Shown here piece after piece: positions 1-9,915 of a stretch of 64,000 nt of DNA. Numbering within the stretch: position 1 is the stretch's first letter; every line of letters starts with the position of its first letter. The notes under the pieces are model-generated. The model had not been told where the DNA came from and did not search any database. It worked only from the letters and a program-made list of their open reading frames with translations. The translations under genes and the position numbers were made by a program. The DNA comes from JAVBMJ01 sp031552535 (GTDB lineage: Bacteria > Bacteroidota > Bacteroidia > Bacteroidales > Rikenellaceae), in the NCBI GenBank assembly GCA_031552535.1, contig JAVBMJ010000004.1, forward strand, positions 1-64,000, in the 5' to 3' direction.

Positions 1-59
1 TGATAATCAATATATGATTTTGTGGGCAAAATGAAATTTATCGCATTTAGTAATTCAAA

Positions 60-220
60 TCGTTGCGCGTTAAGATCGCCTGCAATAAATTGTTTTTCAG
101 CTATTTAAAAGGATTGCTTTGTGCTTTTAGTGGACACTACTGTCGTTGCGCGCTAAAATCACTTGGAATAAATTGAATTTCAACTATTTCAAAGAACTAT
201 TTTGAATTTTTAGTGGACAC
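60..220. repeat. Two-copy tandem direct repeat, 83-bp period
   Basis: Copy 1 spans 60-137 and copy 2 spans 143-220. Both begin TCGTTGCGCG and end TTAGTGGACAC, and every landmark between them is offset by exactly 83 bases. The copies differ by scattered substitutions, so the duplication is not recent. They lie just beyond the terminator of PUL1 in AT-rich DNA. The shared end resembles an insertion-sequence terminus, but no transposase is present within the window. The rest of 1-301 holds only this repeat and the terminator. Confidence 0.8.
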
Positions 221-244
221 GAATGACACATTACCCTAAAAAAC

Positions 245-276
245 ATTACGGGCAGCGGAAATCCGCTGCCCGTAAT
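245..276 (-). terminator. Rho-independent terminator of PUL1
   Basis: A perfect 15-bp stem (245-259 with 262-276) closes on a 2-base centre. On the minus strand it is followed by a run of six T (238-243 on the plus strand reads A). It lies 26 bases past the stop of the last PUL1 gene, so it should end the FecR-to-LamG transcript. Confidence 0.85.
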
Positions 277-301
277 TCGCAATTATAAAGCGCCTGAATC
301 T

Positions 302-1441
302 CTAATTTGCAGGACACTTTATGTTATTAAGCGTACCGGTGTTCGACCTTACCGCCGTATATCCGTGACCTGTCAGGTCCTCGGCATCTACACCACTCGC
401 CTGGTCGAGCCTCCAGTAACCCAAAAGACCTTCCGACTGCGGATCGACATAGCAGAGGTTGTTCTTCAACTCACCCGGCTTCAGACAACGGGTCCAAACA
501 CGGGCTTCGCTGATCATGCCGAACCACTGGCGACCGCCGGCCGAGAAACCGATATGGAATCCACCCGACCATGGATCGGTAAGGTTAATGTTACCGCGCG
601 GAGCGTCGCGCGAAGCATCGAGCTTACCGTTGATGTACATATAGAGCTTACGTCCATCGTAAGTCACGGCAAAGTGATACCACTGGTTAAGAGCGATCTT
701 GGTGTTCGAAGCCAACTGGTAGCCACCGCCGGCCAACTGGATTTGGTCCATACCGATAGTAACGTCACCCATACGGATAAGGTAATTCTCCTCGATGCCG
801 ATCAGCGAACAAATGAACGGGTTGGATGTCTTATACGCAGAAGCGTAAGCACGACACTCCATCGTCAGCTCGGGAATAGCCCTGACCTCGTCATTATCAA
901 GGAATGCTGGAACGGTGTAATACAAGCTGGTAGACTGCAAAGCAGTGGTCTCGACCGAACGGGTGATCAGTACATAGATCGTACGCGACGATTCCAAAAC
1001 GGGATAGGCATTGCCCTCAACACCGGAGATCGTAAGAGGCAGACAGTACCATACTCCTTTGGAGAGGACATTCAGGTCGCTAACATTGAGATCCAGCGAC
1101 TCGGAGATATTCTTACCCGCTTTGATCGTCACTTTGTTTCCACTGATAGAATAAGCCTCTGTGGGAAGAGCAGGGAACGTGGTTCCATTATCGTTGTTAT
1201 ACTGCTCGATAAGCTCGGTAGCAGGTTTGACGTCGACTACGACATCTTCCGCAACCTTCTCGCTACAGGTCACCGATATGCTCAACTCCTTGGGTGCATC
1301 TACAGCGTATCGCGCTTCGGTGGTCTCCTCGGTACCTGTGAAATAAACCACATTCCGGAACTCGTCAGGATTCTTACAGCCCGATAAAAGGCCGAAGAAA
1401 AGGACTACTCCGATAACATATTTTGCTTTCATATTCATCAT
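302..1441 (-). CDS. DUF1735 / LamG-domain surface lipoprotein
   Basis: This 379-residue secreted lipoprotein has a signal peptide ending in LLSGC (Cys22), followed by Lys-Asn-Pro-Asp-Glu, the charged pattern that sends Bacteroidota lipoproteins to the cell surface. Residues about 35-155 look like the DUF1735 module found beside GH18 enzymes. Residues about 170-370 form a concanavalin A/LamG-like jelly roll, with the WYHFAVTYDGRKLYMYINGK motif. A carbohydrate-binding role on the cell surface is inferred; no catalytic residues are evident. It is the last gene of PUL1, 30 bases after the previous one. The start is ambiguous because Met1, Met2 and Met4 are all ATG. Confidence 0.85.
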   Translation of the reverse strand: MMNMKAKYVIGVVLFFGLLSGCKNPDEFRNVVYFTGTEETTEARYAVDAPKELSISVTCSEKVAEDVVVDVKPATELIEQYNNDNGTTFPALPTEAYSISGNKVTIKAGKNISESLDLNVSDLNVLSKGVWYCLPLTISGVEGNAYPVLESSRTIYVLITRSVETTALQSTSLYYTVPAFLDNDEVRAIPELTMECRAYASAYKTSNPFICSLIGIEENYLIRMGDVTIGMDQIQLAGGGYQLASNTKIALNQWYHFAVTYDGRKLYMYINGKLDASRDAPRGNINLTDPWSGGFHIGFSAGGRQWFGMISEARVWTRCLKPGELKNNLCYVDPQSEGLLGYWRLDQASGVDAEDLTGHGYTAVRSNTGTLNNIKCPAN

Positions 1442-1471
1442 CTTAATTTTTTAATGTAATTAGAGCAGTTA

Positions 1472-2518
1472 TTACTGAACAAACTCTATTTCACGGGTTC
1501 CCCAATACCCACCGTAGTTACTGCCCGTATGCCTGATCTTGAGATAACGGGTCGTCACCGGAGAGTAGAACTCGATAAAGAACGGAACTTCGCCATTAGG
1601 AACCGGAGTCACATACGATCCCTTGATTGCATTGGTACAGGGACCCATATCGTTCCATGAGGTGGAAACACCGTTGAGCACATCCGCCGACGAAACTTCA
1701 AAGCCCGTGGGAGTCATGTTTAGCGAAGCACTGTAGTTGTATGTATACATCTTAACGCCCTTGATCGCCATCGGACTACCGAAGTCGAATACAAAATAGG
1801 TGTTCACATTCATACCGGTGATATAGTAGCTACCATTGGCGTAGTTGCCATCGATAACCAGAGGTCTGGAAGTAAATGCGCCTCCGTTATTGATCGTAGA
1901 GTTGCACACCCAGCTCTTACCTGAGCCGCCCACAACCGTACCTGCCAACGTGCTTACCGTAGCGGGTTTGACATTGATGACACCGACTTTAAGTACAATG
2001 TAAATCGTATGGTACAGCGTCGCCATCTCAAGCCCTTTGTCGCTCGTTTCTATCGACGAAATGGTCACAGGCACCAAATAACCCTTAAGGTCTTTGTATG
2101 AAGACAGATCTGCCGCAAAAACAACCTCCATCGAGTCGAGAGAAGCCATCTGTCCCTGCTTGATAGTAAGTTTGCCGCCGTGAGCCAAAGAGTAGGCCGC
2201 AGAAGGCATGGGCTGGTAATTGGTGCCGTTGGCTTCGTTGTAAGCCTCTATCAGCGACTCGTCAACCTTGAAGTTGACAGTGGCATCGGCAGCCAATTCA
2301 CGCGATGACTTGGCAGGGAACTTAGCCGCATTGCCTTCCAGCACTGTGGCAACAGGAGTATGGCTGATGCTGTAGGTCGCCATAGTAGACGCGTCGTCAA
2401 ACCTCACGTACACCTTCAACTCCGCCGAATTAAGCTCGTCGTCACCGCACGAGGCCATGAACCCCGCAGCAAAAAGGACGAAAGAGCCTAACGCTATATT
2501 TTTTATTATGCTTTTCAT
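1472..2518 (-). CDS. DUF1735 / F5/8 type C domain surface lipoprotein
   Basis: This 348-residue lipoprotein has its lipobox at MASC (Cys24), followed by the acidic surface-export signal GDDE. An N-terminal DUF1735-like module covers about residues 30-170. The C-terminal 150 residues resemble a discoidin (F5/8C, CBM32-like) domain, ending in a TTRYLKIRHTGSN-type strand. It is probably a surface glycan-binding partner for the GH18 enzyme encoded 18 bases upstream. The two neighbouring DUF1735 proteins share the N-terminal module but carry different C-terminal binding folds, which suggests complementary binding specificities. Confidence 0.85.
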   Translation of the reverse strand: MKSIIKNIALGSFVLFAAGFMASCGDDELNSAELKVYVRFDDASTMATYSISHTPVATVLEGNAAKFPAKSSRELAADATVNFKVDESLIEAYNEANGTNYQPMPSAAYSLAHGGKLTIKQGQMASLDSMEVVFAADLSSYKDLKGYLVPVTISSIETSDKGLEMATLYHTIYIVLKVGVINVKPATVSTLAGTVVGGSGKSWVCNSTINNGGAFTSRPLVIDGNYANGSYYITGMNVNTYFVFDFGSPMAIKGVKMYTYNYSASLNMTPTGFEVSSADVLNGVSTSWNDMGPCTNAIKGSYVTPVPNGEVPFFIEFYSPVTTRYLKIRHTGSNYGGYWGTREIEFVQ

Positions 2519-2536
2519 ATGCTTCTGGTTATAATG

Positions 2537-3601
2537 TTATTTAACTGCCGGGTTCATGATCTGGATAGCCTGGCGCATCCAGTAATATTCGGGCTTGTCG
2601 GTATGCATATACTCATACTCCATGTGATAAGTACCGCACCCACCTTTACGGCCCTGGGTCGGCTGCCAGCGTGCCTGTTGCAACAACACACCACCGGCAC
2701 TCCAGCCTGACGTGTTCTCAAAGTTATCGGTAACCACAAACTTGGTCGAAGGAATACCCATATTGGTTATGGCACCGGTAGCCTTGCTCTGGGGAGCAGA
2801 CTCTCCATAGGCCTGCGCAATAACCCAGTCGAAGTAGTCTCCCAAACCACCCAGGTCGTTAGGCGTATTGTTAACGTCGCCGTCGATGATCAAAAGCTTG
2901 CCTGTGCCCGACTTCGGACCGAGGTATCTACCAAGCTCCTCGACAAACAACTTCATCGTATCGCCACGTGCACAGAGCCAGGTATCCTGGTTGAACGAAC
3001 CGCCTGCCAAAGGCTCATAGTCGATGTCGAAACCGTCGAAACCCCACTTGTTGACAATCTCTTCGGCAATGACCTTCGCATAGAGTTTCCATGCTTCGGT
3101 ACGGTCGAAAGTAGAGTCGGTTACCCACTGCCTGAATACGTTCTGCTGGTATACCATACCTTTGAACTCGCCGCGCGGCCAGCAGCCTGCGGGCCATTTG
3201 CCATAACCGGCGCCACCGGTACCTTTACCTATATCGCCGAGGATCATGGTGGTAACGACCTTCGTGCCATTGCGCTGCTGGATAGTGCGCATATCGTTCA
3301 CCTTAACAGGATCATCCATGGCACCTGCACCACCCCAGAGACCGATAATATCGACACTGTCGGGAATAGTGGTCATACGGGTCGACATGGCGGGACCCTT
3401 AGCGGTCCAGTTGCCGAACCAGCCCCATGCAATCTGATGGTCGGTTTTCTTATAAGCGCGCAGGTTAGCGTAATAGGCATCCGTTTTTTCAATAGGATGA
3501 ACGAGATTCTCCGCTTCGGGCTCATTCTGCTTCTCACACGAAGGGAATGCAAACAACAACCCTGCGAAAAGAAGTCCTGAAATCAATATTTTACTTTTCA
3601 T
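2537..3601 (-). CDS. GH18 endo-beta-N-acetylglucosaminidase-type lipoprotein
   Basis: This 354-residue surface lipoprotein has Cys22 in FPSC followed by EKQNEPEAE. It carries the GH18 catalytic motif DGFDIDYE at residues 189-196, with Glu196 as the predicted acid and Asp194 assisting substrate-assisted hydrolysis. The length and single TIM barrel fit endo-beta-N-acetylglucosaminidases, which cut the chitobiose core of N-glycans, better than chitinases. The neighbouring SusC/D pair, DUF1735 proteins and GH92 mannosidase support an N-glycan substrate, as for BT3987 of B. thetaiotaomicron. High-mannose specificity is inferred from context. It would act outside the cell and release a glycan for SusCD uptake. 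Confidence 0.88.
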   Translation of the reverse strand: MKSKILISGLLFAGLLFAFPSCEKQNEPEAENLVHPIEKTDAYYANLRAYKKTDHQIAWGWFGNWTAKGPAMSTRMTTIPDSVDIIGLWGGAGAMDDPVKVNDMRTIQQRNGTKVVTTMILGDIGKGTGGAGYGKWPAGCWPRGEFKGMVYQQNVFRQWVTDSTFDRTEAWKLYAKVIAEEIVNKWGFDGFDIDYEPLAGGSFNQDTWLCARGDTMKLFVEELGRYLGPKSGTGKLLIIDGDVNNTPNDLGGLGDYFDWVIAQAYGESAPQSKATGAITNMGIPSTKFVVTDNFENTSGWSAGGVLLQQARWQPTQGRKGGCGTYHMEYEYMHTDKPEYYWMRQAIQIMNPAVK

Positions 3602-3626
3602 CTTTTTTCCGATTTTTGAATATTAA

Positions 3627-5300
3627 TTACCTCTTCTTATCCCACCATACACGTACGCCACCATTGTCACCGGCCGTATTGTAACCTTTCGACTCACCGA
3701 TCAATATATCGACAGCCGCCTTGACATTATCGTAGTTACCATTATACTCAGCAGTAGGATAGATCTGACGGCTGACACCGTATGTGACAGAACTCGTGCT
3801 GGTTGTGATCGTACCACCGCTGTTGTTGGTATTGATCGGAATCAACCTCGGGTAAGTGGTCCTGCGGAACTCGCTCCAGGCCTCCTGGCCGTCGGGATAG
3901 AGGGCGATCCATTTCTGGGTGATGATCTTCTGCAGGCGCGCCTCGTCGGTGGTGGCCCTGTCTGTCCACGAAACCGATGCCACAAGATAAGAAGCAGCGG
4001 AAGACCACGAATACTTGGTGGGGTTCATCGAACGGTCGACAAAGTTCCCCGGAACGGTCGTACCGGTCAGATAAGTAGACGGAAGGCTCAATCCCCACTG
4101 CTGGAACGATGCGGCGATACCCGCTTCGTAGAGGCTCTGAGCAGTTTCGCCGGTATACCAACCGATAAGAGCGGCCTCGGCCAAAAGGAACTTAACTTCG
4201 GCCGCCGTCATAATATAAACCGGGTCGGATGCTTTGGTGATCGGAGAAGACATCATCACAAAATTCTGCTTGTTGTGCTGGGGAATACCGTTCCTTACGC
4301 CAAAATATCCGGTAGGCTTCTGGCCTTCAGGCAGGGCACTCGTATTATCGACACACATAGAGAAATATTTGCTACGGCGATCGTCGTTATAGCCATTCAG
4401 GTAAACGTCCATATTAGCGCCCATACGGGTATCGGAGTAAGAATCCCAGCATACGTTGAGTGGATTGAATATGGAAATCGATCTATACGATTTTACCACA
4501 GCGCTCTCGTCATTAGATGATATCACTCCACCTGCAATAGCTTGTTTAGCATAAGTCTCGGCCATTGCGGCATCAGCAAAACGAATACGCATTGCAAGGC
4601 GCAACATCAAAGAGTTGGCATACTTAATCCATTTGGTGTAGTCTCCAGCATAAATCAAATCGAATTTATACATAGGAGTCGCCCCCGGATTTTCCTTAAC
4701 GAACAACTCAAGATCGGCAATCGCATCGGTCAACTCCTGAAAAAATTGAGCATAAACCTCCTGCTGTGAGTCGTAAGGGATCTTTATTGCACTACCGAAC
4801 TGAGAATAAGGAATAGGCCCGTAATTGTCTGCAATCCTATGCAGTCCGGCTACTTTAATAATCGTAGCCAATGCCAACGCATGAGGGAACTCGGTACCCG
4901 CCTCTTTTTTCATCTTGTACCATCCGGCCATAACCTTATCATAGGCTACGTTAAACCCAACATCGTTCCACTGGGCATAACTGAGATTATAGGTAGAGTT
5001 ATTGCTCGAAGCGTTCCAGTCACCGATAGCAGCCTGGTGTCCCGACCATATATCGCCTACAAGGTTCTGGGCACGCTGGAAATCGTTGGCGGTGACATCA
5101 CCCGTAGGAACGATATTCGCCTCCATTTGGGTTATAAACGAAAGGTTGTTGAAGTCCCAGCTGAGTTCTTCGTCCGTGAGTTTATCGGGATCTGTATTCA
5201 TTTCTTCGAAATTCCCGGTGCAGGACGAGAAGAGCAGAAGGCACGATGCCGCTACGGCAACGCAACCTGATATGCTATTTATAAATTTATATCGTTTCAT
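3627..5300 (-). CDS. SusD-like glycan-binding lipoprotein (PUL1)
   Basis: This 557-residue lipoprotein has its lipobox at LLFSSC (Cys27). It begins with NFEEMNTDPDKLTDEE, the N-terminal signature of the SusD-like_2 group (RagB/SusD superfamily). It should form the lid over the TonB-dependent SusC channel encoded 11 bases upstream and deliver oligosaccharides to it. Several Trp and Tyr residues could stack on sugars, but the sugar-binding site cannot be named from sequence alone. Its close spacing to susC and the GH18 gene makes it part of one transcript. Confidence 0.92.
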   Translation of the reverse strand: MKRYKFINSISGCVAVAASCLLLFSSCTGNFEEMNTDPDKLTDEELSWDFNNLSFITQMEANIVPTGDVTANDFQRAQNLVGDIWSGHQAAIGDWNASSNNSTYNLSYAQWNDVGFNVAYDKVMAGWYKMKKEAGTEFPHALALATIIKVAGLHRIADNYGPIPYSQFGSAIKIPYDSQQEVYAQFFQELTDAIADLELFVKENPGATPMYKFDLIYAGDYTKWIKYANSLMLRLAMRIRFADAAMAETYAKQAIAGGVISSNDESAVVKSYRSISIFNPLNVCWDSYSDTRMGANMDVYLNGYNDDRRSKYFSMCVDNTSALPEGQKPTGYFGVRNGIPQHNKQNFVMMSSPITKASDPVYIMTAAEVKFLLAEAALIGWYTGETAQSLYEAGIAASFQQWGLSLPSTYLTGTTVPGNFVDRSMNPTKYSWSSAASYLVASVSWTDRATTDEARLQKIITQKWIALYPDGQEAWSEFRRTTYPRLIPINTNNSGGTITTSTSSVTYGVSRQIYPTAEYNGNYDNVKAAVDILIGESKGYNTAGDNGGVRVWWDKKR

Positions 5301-5311
5301 GTTCGGTCTTA

Positions 5312-8300
5312 TTAGAATTGAATGTTCACGCTGAATCCCACACTACGCATACTCGGTTGCATAAAGTAGTCGAAACCCTGATAATATGTTCCGGTAGAAG
5401 CGGTGATCTCGGGATCGTACGGAGCTTTATTGTAAAGCATCCAAAGGTTACGTCCGATTAAAGATACGGAAACCGCCTCCAGTTTGTTGTTGAACCACTT
5501 CGTAGGAAGATTGTAAGTAACAGAAGCTTCACGGAGACGCACGTTGGTAGCATCGTAAACATATTCCGAAAGTTGACCTGTCTGACCGCCACCCACTACA
5601 GCATAATAAGGCTCCGCATCGGTACGACCACCGTTGACCAAAGCTCCGCCATTATCGCGGGCATCTCCGGTAGCCTTAGAAACACCGTAACGGTCCATCA
5701 AAGCCTGAGTCGCAGAAACACCGACTCCGCCTACACGTGCACTGAACAGGAAGTTAACTCCCACATTTTTGTATGTAAACGTGTTGCCCCAACCGATATT
5801 GTATTTAGGGGTGGCACTACCAGCATAGAGCCAGGTACCTTCACCACCATTACTATCGTCTGCATATACACCGCCGGTAGTAGGATTGACCTTGACATAG
5901 CCGTTGAAGTCGAGCTTCAATGCCTGCTTTACATAGATGTCACCCATTGTACCCCCCTCCTGCAACACCATTTTGTAGGTGCCGAACTCGCTCGGGGTAA
6001 ACTCGGTGATACCAAGCGGGTCGCCAGTTATCGGGTTCACTGCATCATCCGGAACAAGTTCAATAATTTTGTTGCGATTGATTGCATAAGTAAGAGTCGA
6101 AGTCCACTGCAGATCACCGAAGAACTTGTCCTTGTATTCCAACTTTAACTCTATACCCTTATTTTCGACATTACCTGCATTGATGGGATAGTTGCTGTAT
6201 CCGGAAGACGAAGGCAGCGGGATATTGAACAACTGGTTGTAGGTATTGGTTTTATAGGCAGTCCCATTGAAATTGACCTTGTTGTTGAACATCCTCAATT
6301 CAAGACCGGCCTCCCAAGCCTTAGTCCTTTCGGGAACAAGGCCGGTTGCAGGCATGGACGGAGTGGTATTGATCATAGTGCCGCTAAATCCATACGCAGT
6401 GCGAGTTAGATAAAGAGACGGAGGGTTACCTACTTCAGCATACGATCCGCGTACTTTCAAAAATGAAATCTTTGCTGCAGACAGATCTACCATTTCGCTG
6501 ATAACACCCGTCAAACCGAACGAAGGATAGAACAAGCCTACCTTTTCTGTAAATGCCAAAGCGGAACTCCAGTCATTACGCGCAGTAACCGTAGCATAGA
6601 TCATACTCTTGTAGCTAACTTCAGCGGTACCATATACGGATTGAATCTGTCCATGGGAATTTTCCTGGAAGGGACCGGCCTCGGCATGAGTCCTGTCAAT
6701 GTTATCCAGGACAAACTTACTGGGAGCATTGGCAAGGTGGCCTTCATACCCGGCAACACTCATTCTGTTATCCTTGTAGCTACCGCCCACATGAGCCTCA
6801 AAATTGAAATCTTCGTTCAGTTTCTTATTGATATTCACCAATACGTCGGCATACATATTTTCGTACTTGTAGTTCGACAACAGATAATCTCCAGTATCCG
6901 AAGCGAACAACGTGCTCGAAGAAGCGCTTATCTTACGCTGGTACTTCTTAGTAGCAAAATCGTAGTTGAAGCGTCCGACAACATCCATCCAGTCGGTAAT
7001 TTTATAGCTCAAAGTGGCCGTACCGAAGAAACGGTCGCGGTTAACCTGGAACCACTCGCGATTAACAGTCCAGTAGGGGTTCTCCATGGCAAAGTCGCCT
7101 TCACCATAAGGCCAGAACTGGGTGGCAAAGTTACGTGCAGGATTGAAGCGCTCGTAAACTTTATATTTGTTGATATCGTCCCCGCGCGGGAAAAGATAAA
7201 TCGGGATCAACGGGTTATGGTACTGGCCCTGGGTAACCTGATTCTGGTTATCCTGTTTGATGTAATTAACTTTGATCCCAAACGTCAACTTACTGGGAAC
7301 AAGCTCGGTGGTATTATTGAACGATACGTTGTACTTATTATATTCGTTGTTCGGAATAAGGCCACGCGCATTAGTAGAAGCTAATGAAATGAACGACTGG
7401 CTCTTTTCGTTACCCGTAGAAACGGTAGCCGCACTGATCGACTGGAAGCCTGTCTGGAAGAAATCCTTCGGCTCATAAGTCGGATTGGCAACCGGCTGAC
7501 TCCAGCTATAGAAGCTACCGGGCTCCGAACCGTATTTATTCTGGAACTCGGGCATTACGAAAGGCGACATAAACAATGTATTGTTAGACAGGGCTACCTT
7601 TATAGCGCCGTCATGGCCCTTCTTGGTAGTAACCAAGATAACACCGTTTGCTCCCAAACCACCATAAAGTGCAGAACCTGCCGCACCGGTAAGAACCGTC
7701 ATGCTCTCGATATCCTCGGGGTTAAGGTCGGCAATACCATCGCCGTCACCACCGTCAGGCGACTCGAAACCACTGTTGACCTGGTTAGACTTAAGAGAAG
7801 CCATCGGAATACCGTCGACAACATAAAGAACGTCATTGTTACCGAACAAAGTTTTGGCACCACGCAGTACAACACGGGTAGAACCACCTATACCTGAAGC
7901 ACTCTGATTGATCTCGGCACCGGCAACCTTGCCTGCAAGGCTACCGATAAAGCTGGCATCCTTTACTTTGGTAGTAGCCGCACCACCGATTTCCTGCGCG
8001 TTATAAGTAAGAGCCTTGGCTTCCTTCTTGATACCCATGGCGGTAACCACCACCTCGCCTACCATGATCATATCCTCCGTAAGGACGATCTTCATGGCGG
8101 CATCGCCGGTAACAGTCACAGTGGTTTTGTTATAACCGGCATAAGAAACCTCCAGCACATCGCCTTTGGCAGCCTGCAAACTGAAAAAACCGTCGAGGTC
8201 GGTGGCAACACCGGTATTAGTACCGGGAATAATCACCGTGGCACCGATCAGGGCCTCGCCCTTGGTGTCGATAACCTTACCCGAAGCCGTAACCTTCGCA

Positions 8301-8677
8301 CCCTTGGGCTGCTCCTTCAACGACAATACAATATGCTTGTCCTTGAGGGTGTAAACAACATTGGTCCCGGCAAACAACTTATCCAACACCGAATTAAGAG
8401 GCTCGTTGTTGGCGGCGATAGTCACCTTGCGGGCCGGATTAACGTCGGAAACGTTATAAACCACGGAATAGTCAGTCTGGGTCTTGATAGACTGGAAGAT
8501 CTCCGTAATTACAACATCTTTCGCATTAAGCGTAACGCGAGAGGCAGTTCCCTGGTTCTGGGCCAACGCCACCGTACCCTGCAATGCAAGGGCCAGCACA
8601 ACGATCAGGCTCTTAAACCATTTGGCACATGGTACAGAAGGTATACCGGAATGCCGTTCATTGTAGTTTTTTTTCAT
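5312..8677 (-). CDS. SusC-type TonB-dependent transporter with STN domain (PUL1)
   Basis: This 1121-residue outer-membrane importer has a hydrophobic signal near residues 22-40 and an STN signalling domain at about 46-120. A carboxypeptidase-regulatory-like domain follows at about 130-210, then a TonB plug at about 218-335 and a C-terminal 22-strand barrel ending in aromatic VNIQF. The STN domain is the feature that lets such receptors contact a FecR anti-sigma factor, and a FecR gene lies 79 bases upstream. Ligand transport is therefore expected to switch on its own locus. The other two SusC proteins in this window lack STN. Confidence 0.94.
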   Translation of the reverse strand: MKKNYNERHSGIPSVPCAKWFKSLIVVLALALQGTVALAQNQGTASRVTLNAKDVVITEIFQSIKTQTDYSVVYNVSDVNPARKVTIAANNEPLNSVLDKLFAGTNVVYTLKDKHIVLSLKEQPKGAKVTASGKVIDTKGEALIGATVIIPGTNTGVATDLDGFFSLQAAKGDVLEVSYAGYNKTTVTVTGDAAMKIVLTEDMIMVGEVVVTAMGIKKEAKALTYNAQEIGGAATTKVKDASFIGSLAGKVAGAEINQSASGIGGSTRVVLRGAKTLFGNNDVLYVVDGIPMASLKSNQVNSGFESPDGGDGDGIADLNPEDIESMTVLTGAAGSALYGGLGANGVILVTTKKGHDGAIKVALSNNTLFMSPFVMPEFQNKYGSEPGSFYSWSQPVANPTYEPKDFFQTGFQSISAATVSTGNEKSQSFISLASTNARGLIPNNEYNKYNVSFNNTTELVPSKLTFGIKVNYIKQDNQNQVTQGQYHNPLIPIYLFPRGDDINKYKVYERFNPARNFATQFWPYGEGDFAMENPYWTVNREWFQVNRDRFFGTATLSYKITDWMDVVGRFNYDFATKKYQRKISASSSTLFASDTGDYLLSNYKYENMYADVLVNINKKLNEDFNFEAHVGGSYKDNRMSVAGYEGHLANAPSKFVLDNIDRTHAEAGPFQENSHGQIQSVYGTAEVSYKSMIYATVTARNDWSSALAFTEKVGLFYPSFGLTGVISEMVDLSAAKISFLKVRGSYAEVGNPPSLYLTRTAYGFSGTMINTTPSMPATGLVPERTKAWEAGLELRMFNNKVNFNGTAYKTNTYNQLFNIPLPSSSGYSNYPINAGNVENKGIELKLEYKDKFFGDLQWTSTLTYAINRNKIIELVPDDAVNPITGDPLGITEFTPSEFGTYKMVLQEGGTMGDIYVKQALKLDFNGYVKVNPTTGGVYADDSNGGEGTWLYAGSATPKYNIGWGNTFTYKNVGVNFLFSARVGGVGVSATQALMDRYGVSKATGDARDNGGALVNGGRTDAEPYYAVVGGGQTGQLSEYVYDATNVRLREASVTYNLPTKWFNNKLEAVSVSLIGRNLWMLYNKAPYDPEITASTGTYYQGFDYFMQPSMRSVGFSVNIQF

Positions 8678-8756
8678 TTTAACAATTCTTGGTTAGTTTC
8701 TGATACATAATTTATTTTTGGTATAGTGTTTTTCTTAATCGAAGGCACATAACCGC

Positions 8757-9761
8757 CTATTTGTTGAAGATAACAATGTCCTTCCCTTTGATCCAATAGT
8801 CGAATTTATTGGTCAGGGCAAGAGTGGAAAGAATGTGGCGGATATTATCGGAGGTTTCGAAGTCGCAGGAGAAGCGCTCATGACGCAGGTTTTCGTCGGT
8901 AAAACTGATACTTACATTATAATAACGTTCCAACTCCTGCGCGATATCGCCAAAAAAATCCTGATTGAAATAGAGTTTACCTTCGATCCAACCCACATAC
9001 TCGTCCGTATTGTAACCGCAGTCGAAAACCTTGAACGCTCCGGTGCGGGTGTCGTAATGCAGTTGCTGGTTGGGCTTGAGCATAACCCCGCTTTGCATTA
9101 CGGGACTCGACGTATATACCGACCCCTCAAGCAGGGTGGTCGTAACCATCTCCTCGTCGTCGTTGGCACGGATATTGAATTTCGTCCCCAGAACGCGGGT
9201 AACAAGACCGTTGCTCGAAACAACAAACGGAAAACGGGCCTTCTTCACTTCGAAATAAGCTTCGCCATGCATCTTGACTTTGCGTTCACGCGAAAATATA
9301 GAAGATACATATTCGACTTTGCTACACGAGTTAAGCCATACGTCGGATCCGTCGGGCAGTACGATGTGGGCACGCTCGCCCAGACGGGTCATTATGGTAA
9401 AAGGACGGGCCGAATACTCCGCCGTTTTTTTGACTGCATATCCTCCCATGGCAAACAAACCGACCAGGGCGGCAATAGATGCCAGCCGTCGGAGCGCAAC
9501 TTTGACCGGAATACCGAAAATTTTCCGCCGTTGGTTATATCGTATCTTCTTACGGAACTCGGTCAGCGACCCTTCGGCATCGACGTTGCGTTTGGCTTTT
9601 GCACACTGCCCGACGAAAAGAATAAAGTACAACTCCTCCAGTTGCGCCTGATTCTCTCCCGATTCCATATACCACTCTTCCACCCGCGACGATTCTACCG
9701 CATCGAGGCTTCCGTTGAGATATGAAATCAAAATGCTTTCGTCGATTACTGTTTGTTTCAT
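8757..9761 (-). CDS. FecR-family anti-sigma factor
   Basis: This 334-residue inner-membrane protein has a cytoplasmic N-terminus of about 90 residues that should bind the ECF sigma factor. One membrane segment follows at about 92-110, then a periplasmic FecR domain at about 120-215 (with WLNSCSKVEY and GEAYFEV motifs) and a C-terminal DUF4974-type domain at about 255-330. It should sense the STN domain of the adjacent SusC and release or activate the sigma factor encoded at 12355-12918. It lies immediately upstream of susC, the usual order. A hairpin-containing element shared with the GH92 gene sits 17 bases before the start codon. Confidence 0.92.
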   Translation of the reverse strand: MKQTVIDESILISYLNGSLDAVESSRVEEWYMESGENQAQLEELYFILFVGQCAKAKRNVDAEGSLTEFRKKIRYNQRRKIFGIPVKVALRRLASIAALVGLFAMGGYAVKKTAEYSARPFTIMTRLGERAHIVLPDGSDVWLNSCSKVEYVSSIFSRERKVKMHGEAYFEVKKARFPFVVSSNGLVTRVLGTKFNIRANDDEEMVTTTLLEGSVYTSSPVMQSGVMLKPNQQLHYDTRTGAFKVFDCGYNTDEYVGWIEGKLYFNQDFFGDIAQELERYYNVSISFTDENLRHERFSCDFETSDNIRHILSTLALTNKFDYWIKGKDIVIFNK

Positions 9762-9777
9762 TTCACAAAATTCATCT

Positions 9778-9838
9778 TACATATTATACAATTCACAGGG
9801 CGCCGTTACTAATGCAACGACGCCCTTTTACGCAAAAA
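9778..9838 (-). promoter_or_regulatory. Shared hairpin leader element, copy 1 (upstream of fecR)
   Basis: On the plus strand the segment reads TACATATTATACAATTCA, followed by a stem AGGGCG-CGTT/AACG-CGCCCT (9797-9826) whose loop contains ACTAAT. A closely matching segment lies upstream of the GH92 gene at 15565-15618. On the minus strand the conserved TGAATTGTATAATATGTA stretch ends 17 bases before the fecR ATG. It could be an ECF-sigma promoter, a 5' leader structure, or a terminator for the preceding gene. Confidence 0.5.
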
Positions 9839-9915
9839 ATATAACAAAAATTTAACAATGCCGTAATATACGCGATTCACCGCTGTTCCTCGACAGCCAT
9901 ATACTCCGAAACGGG

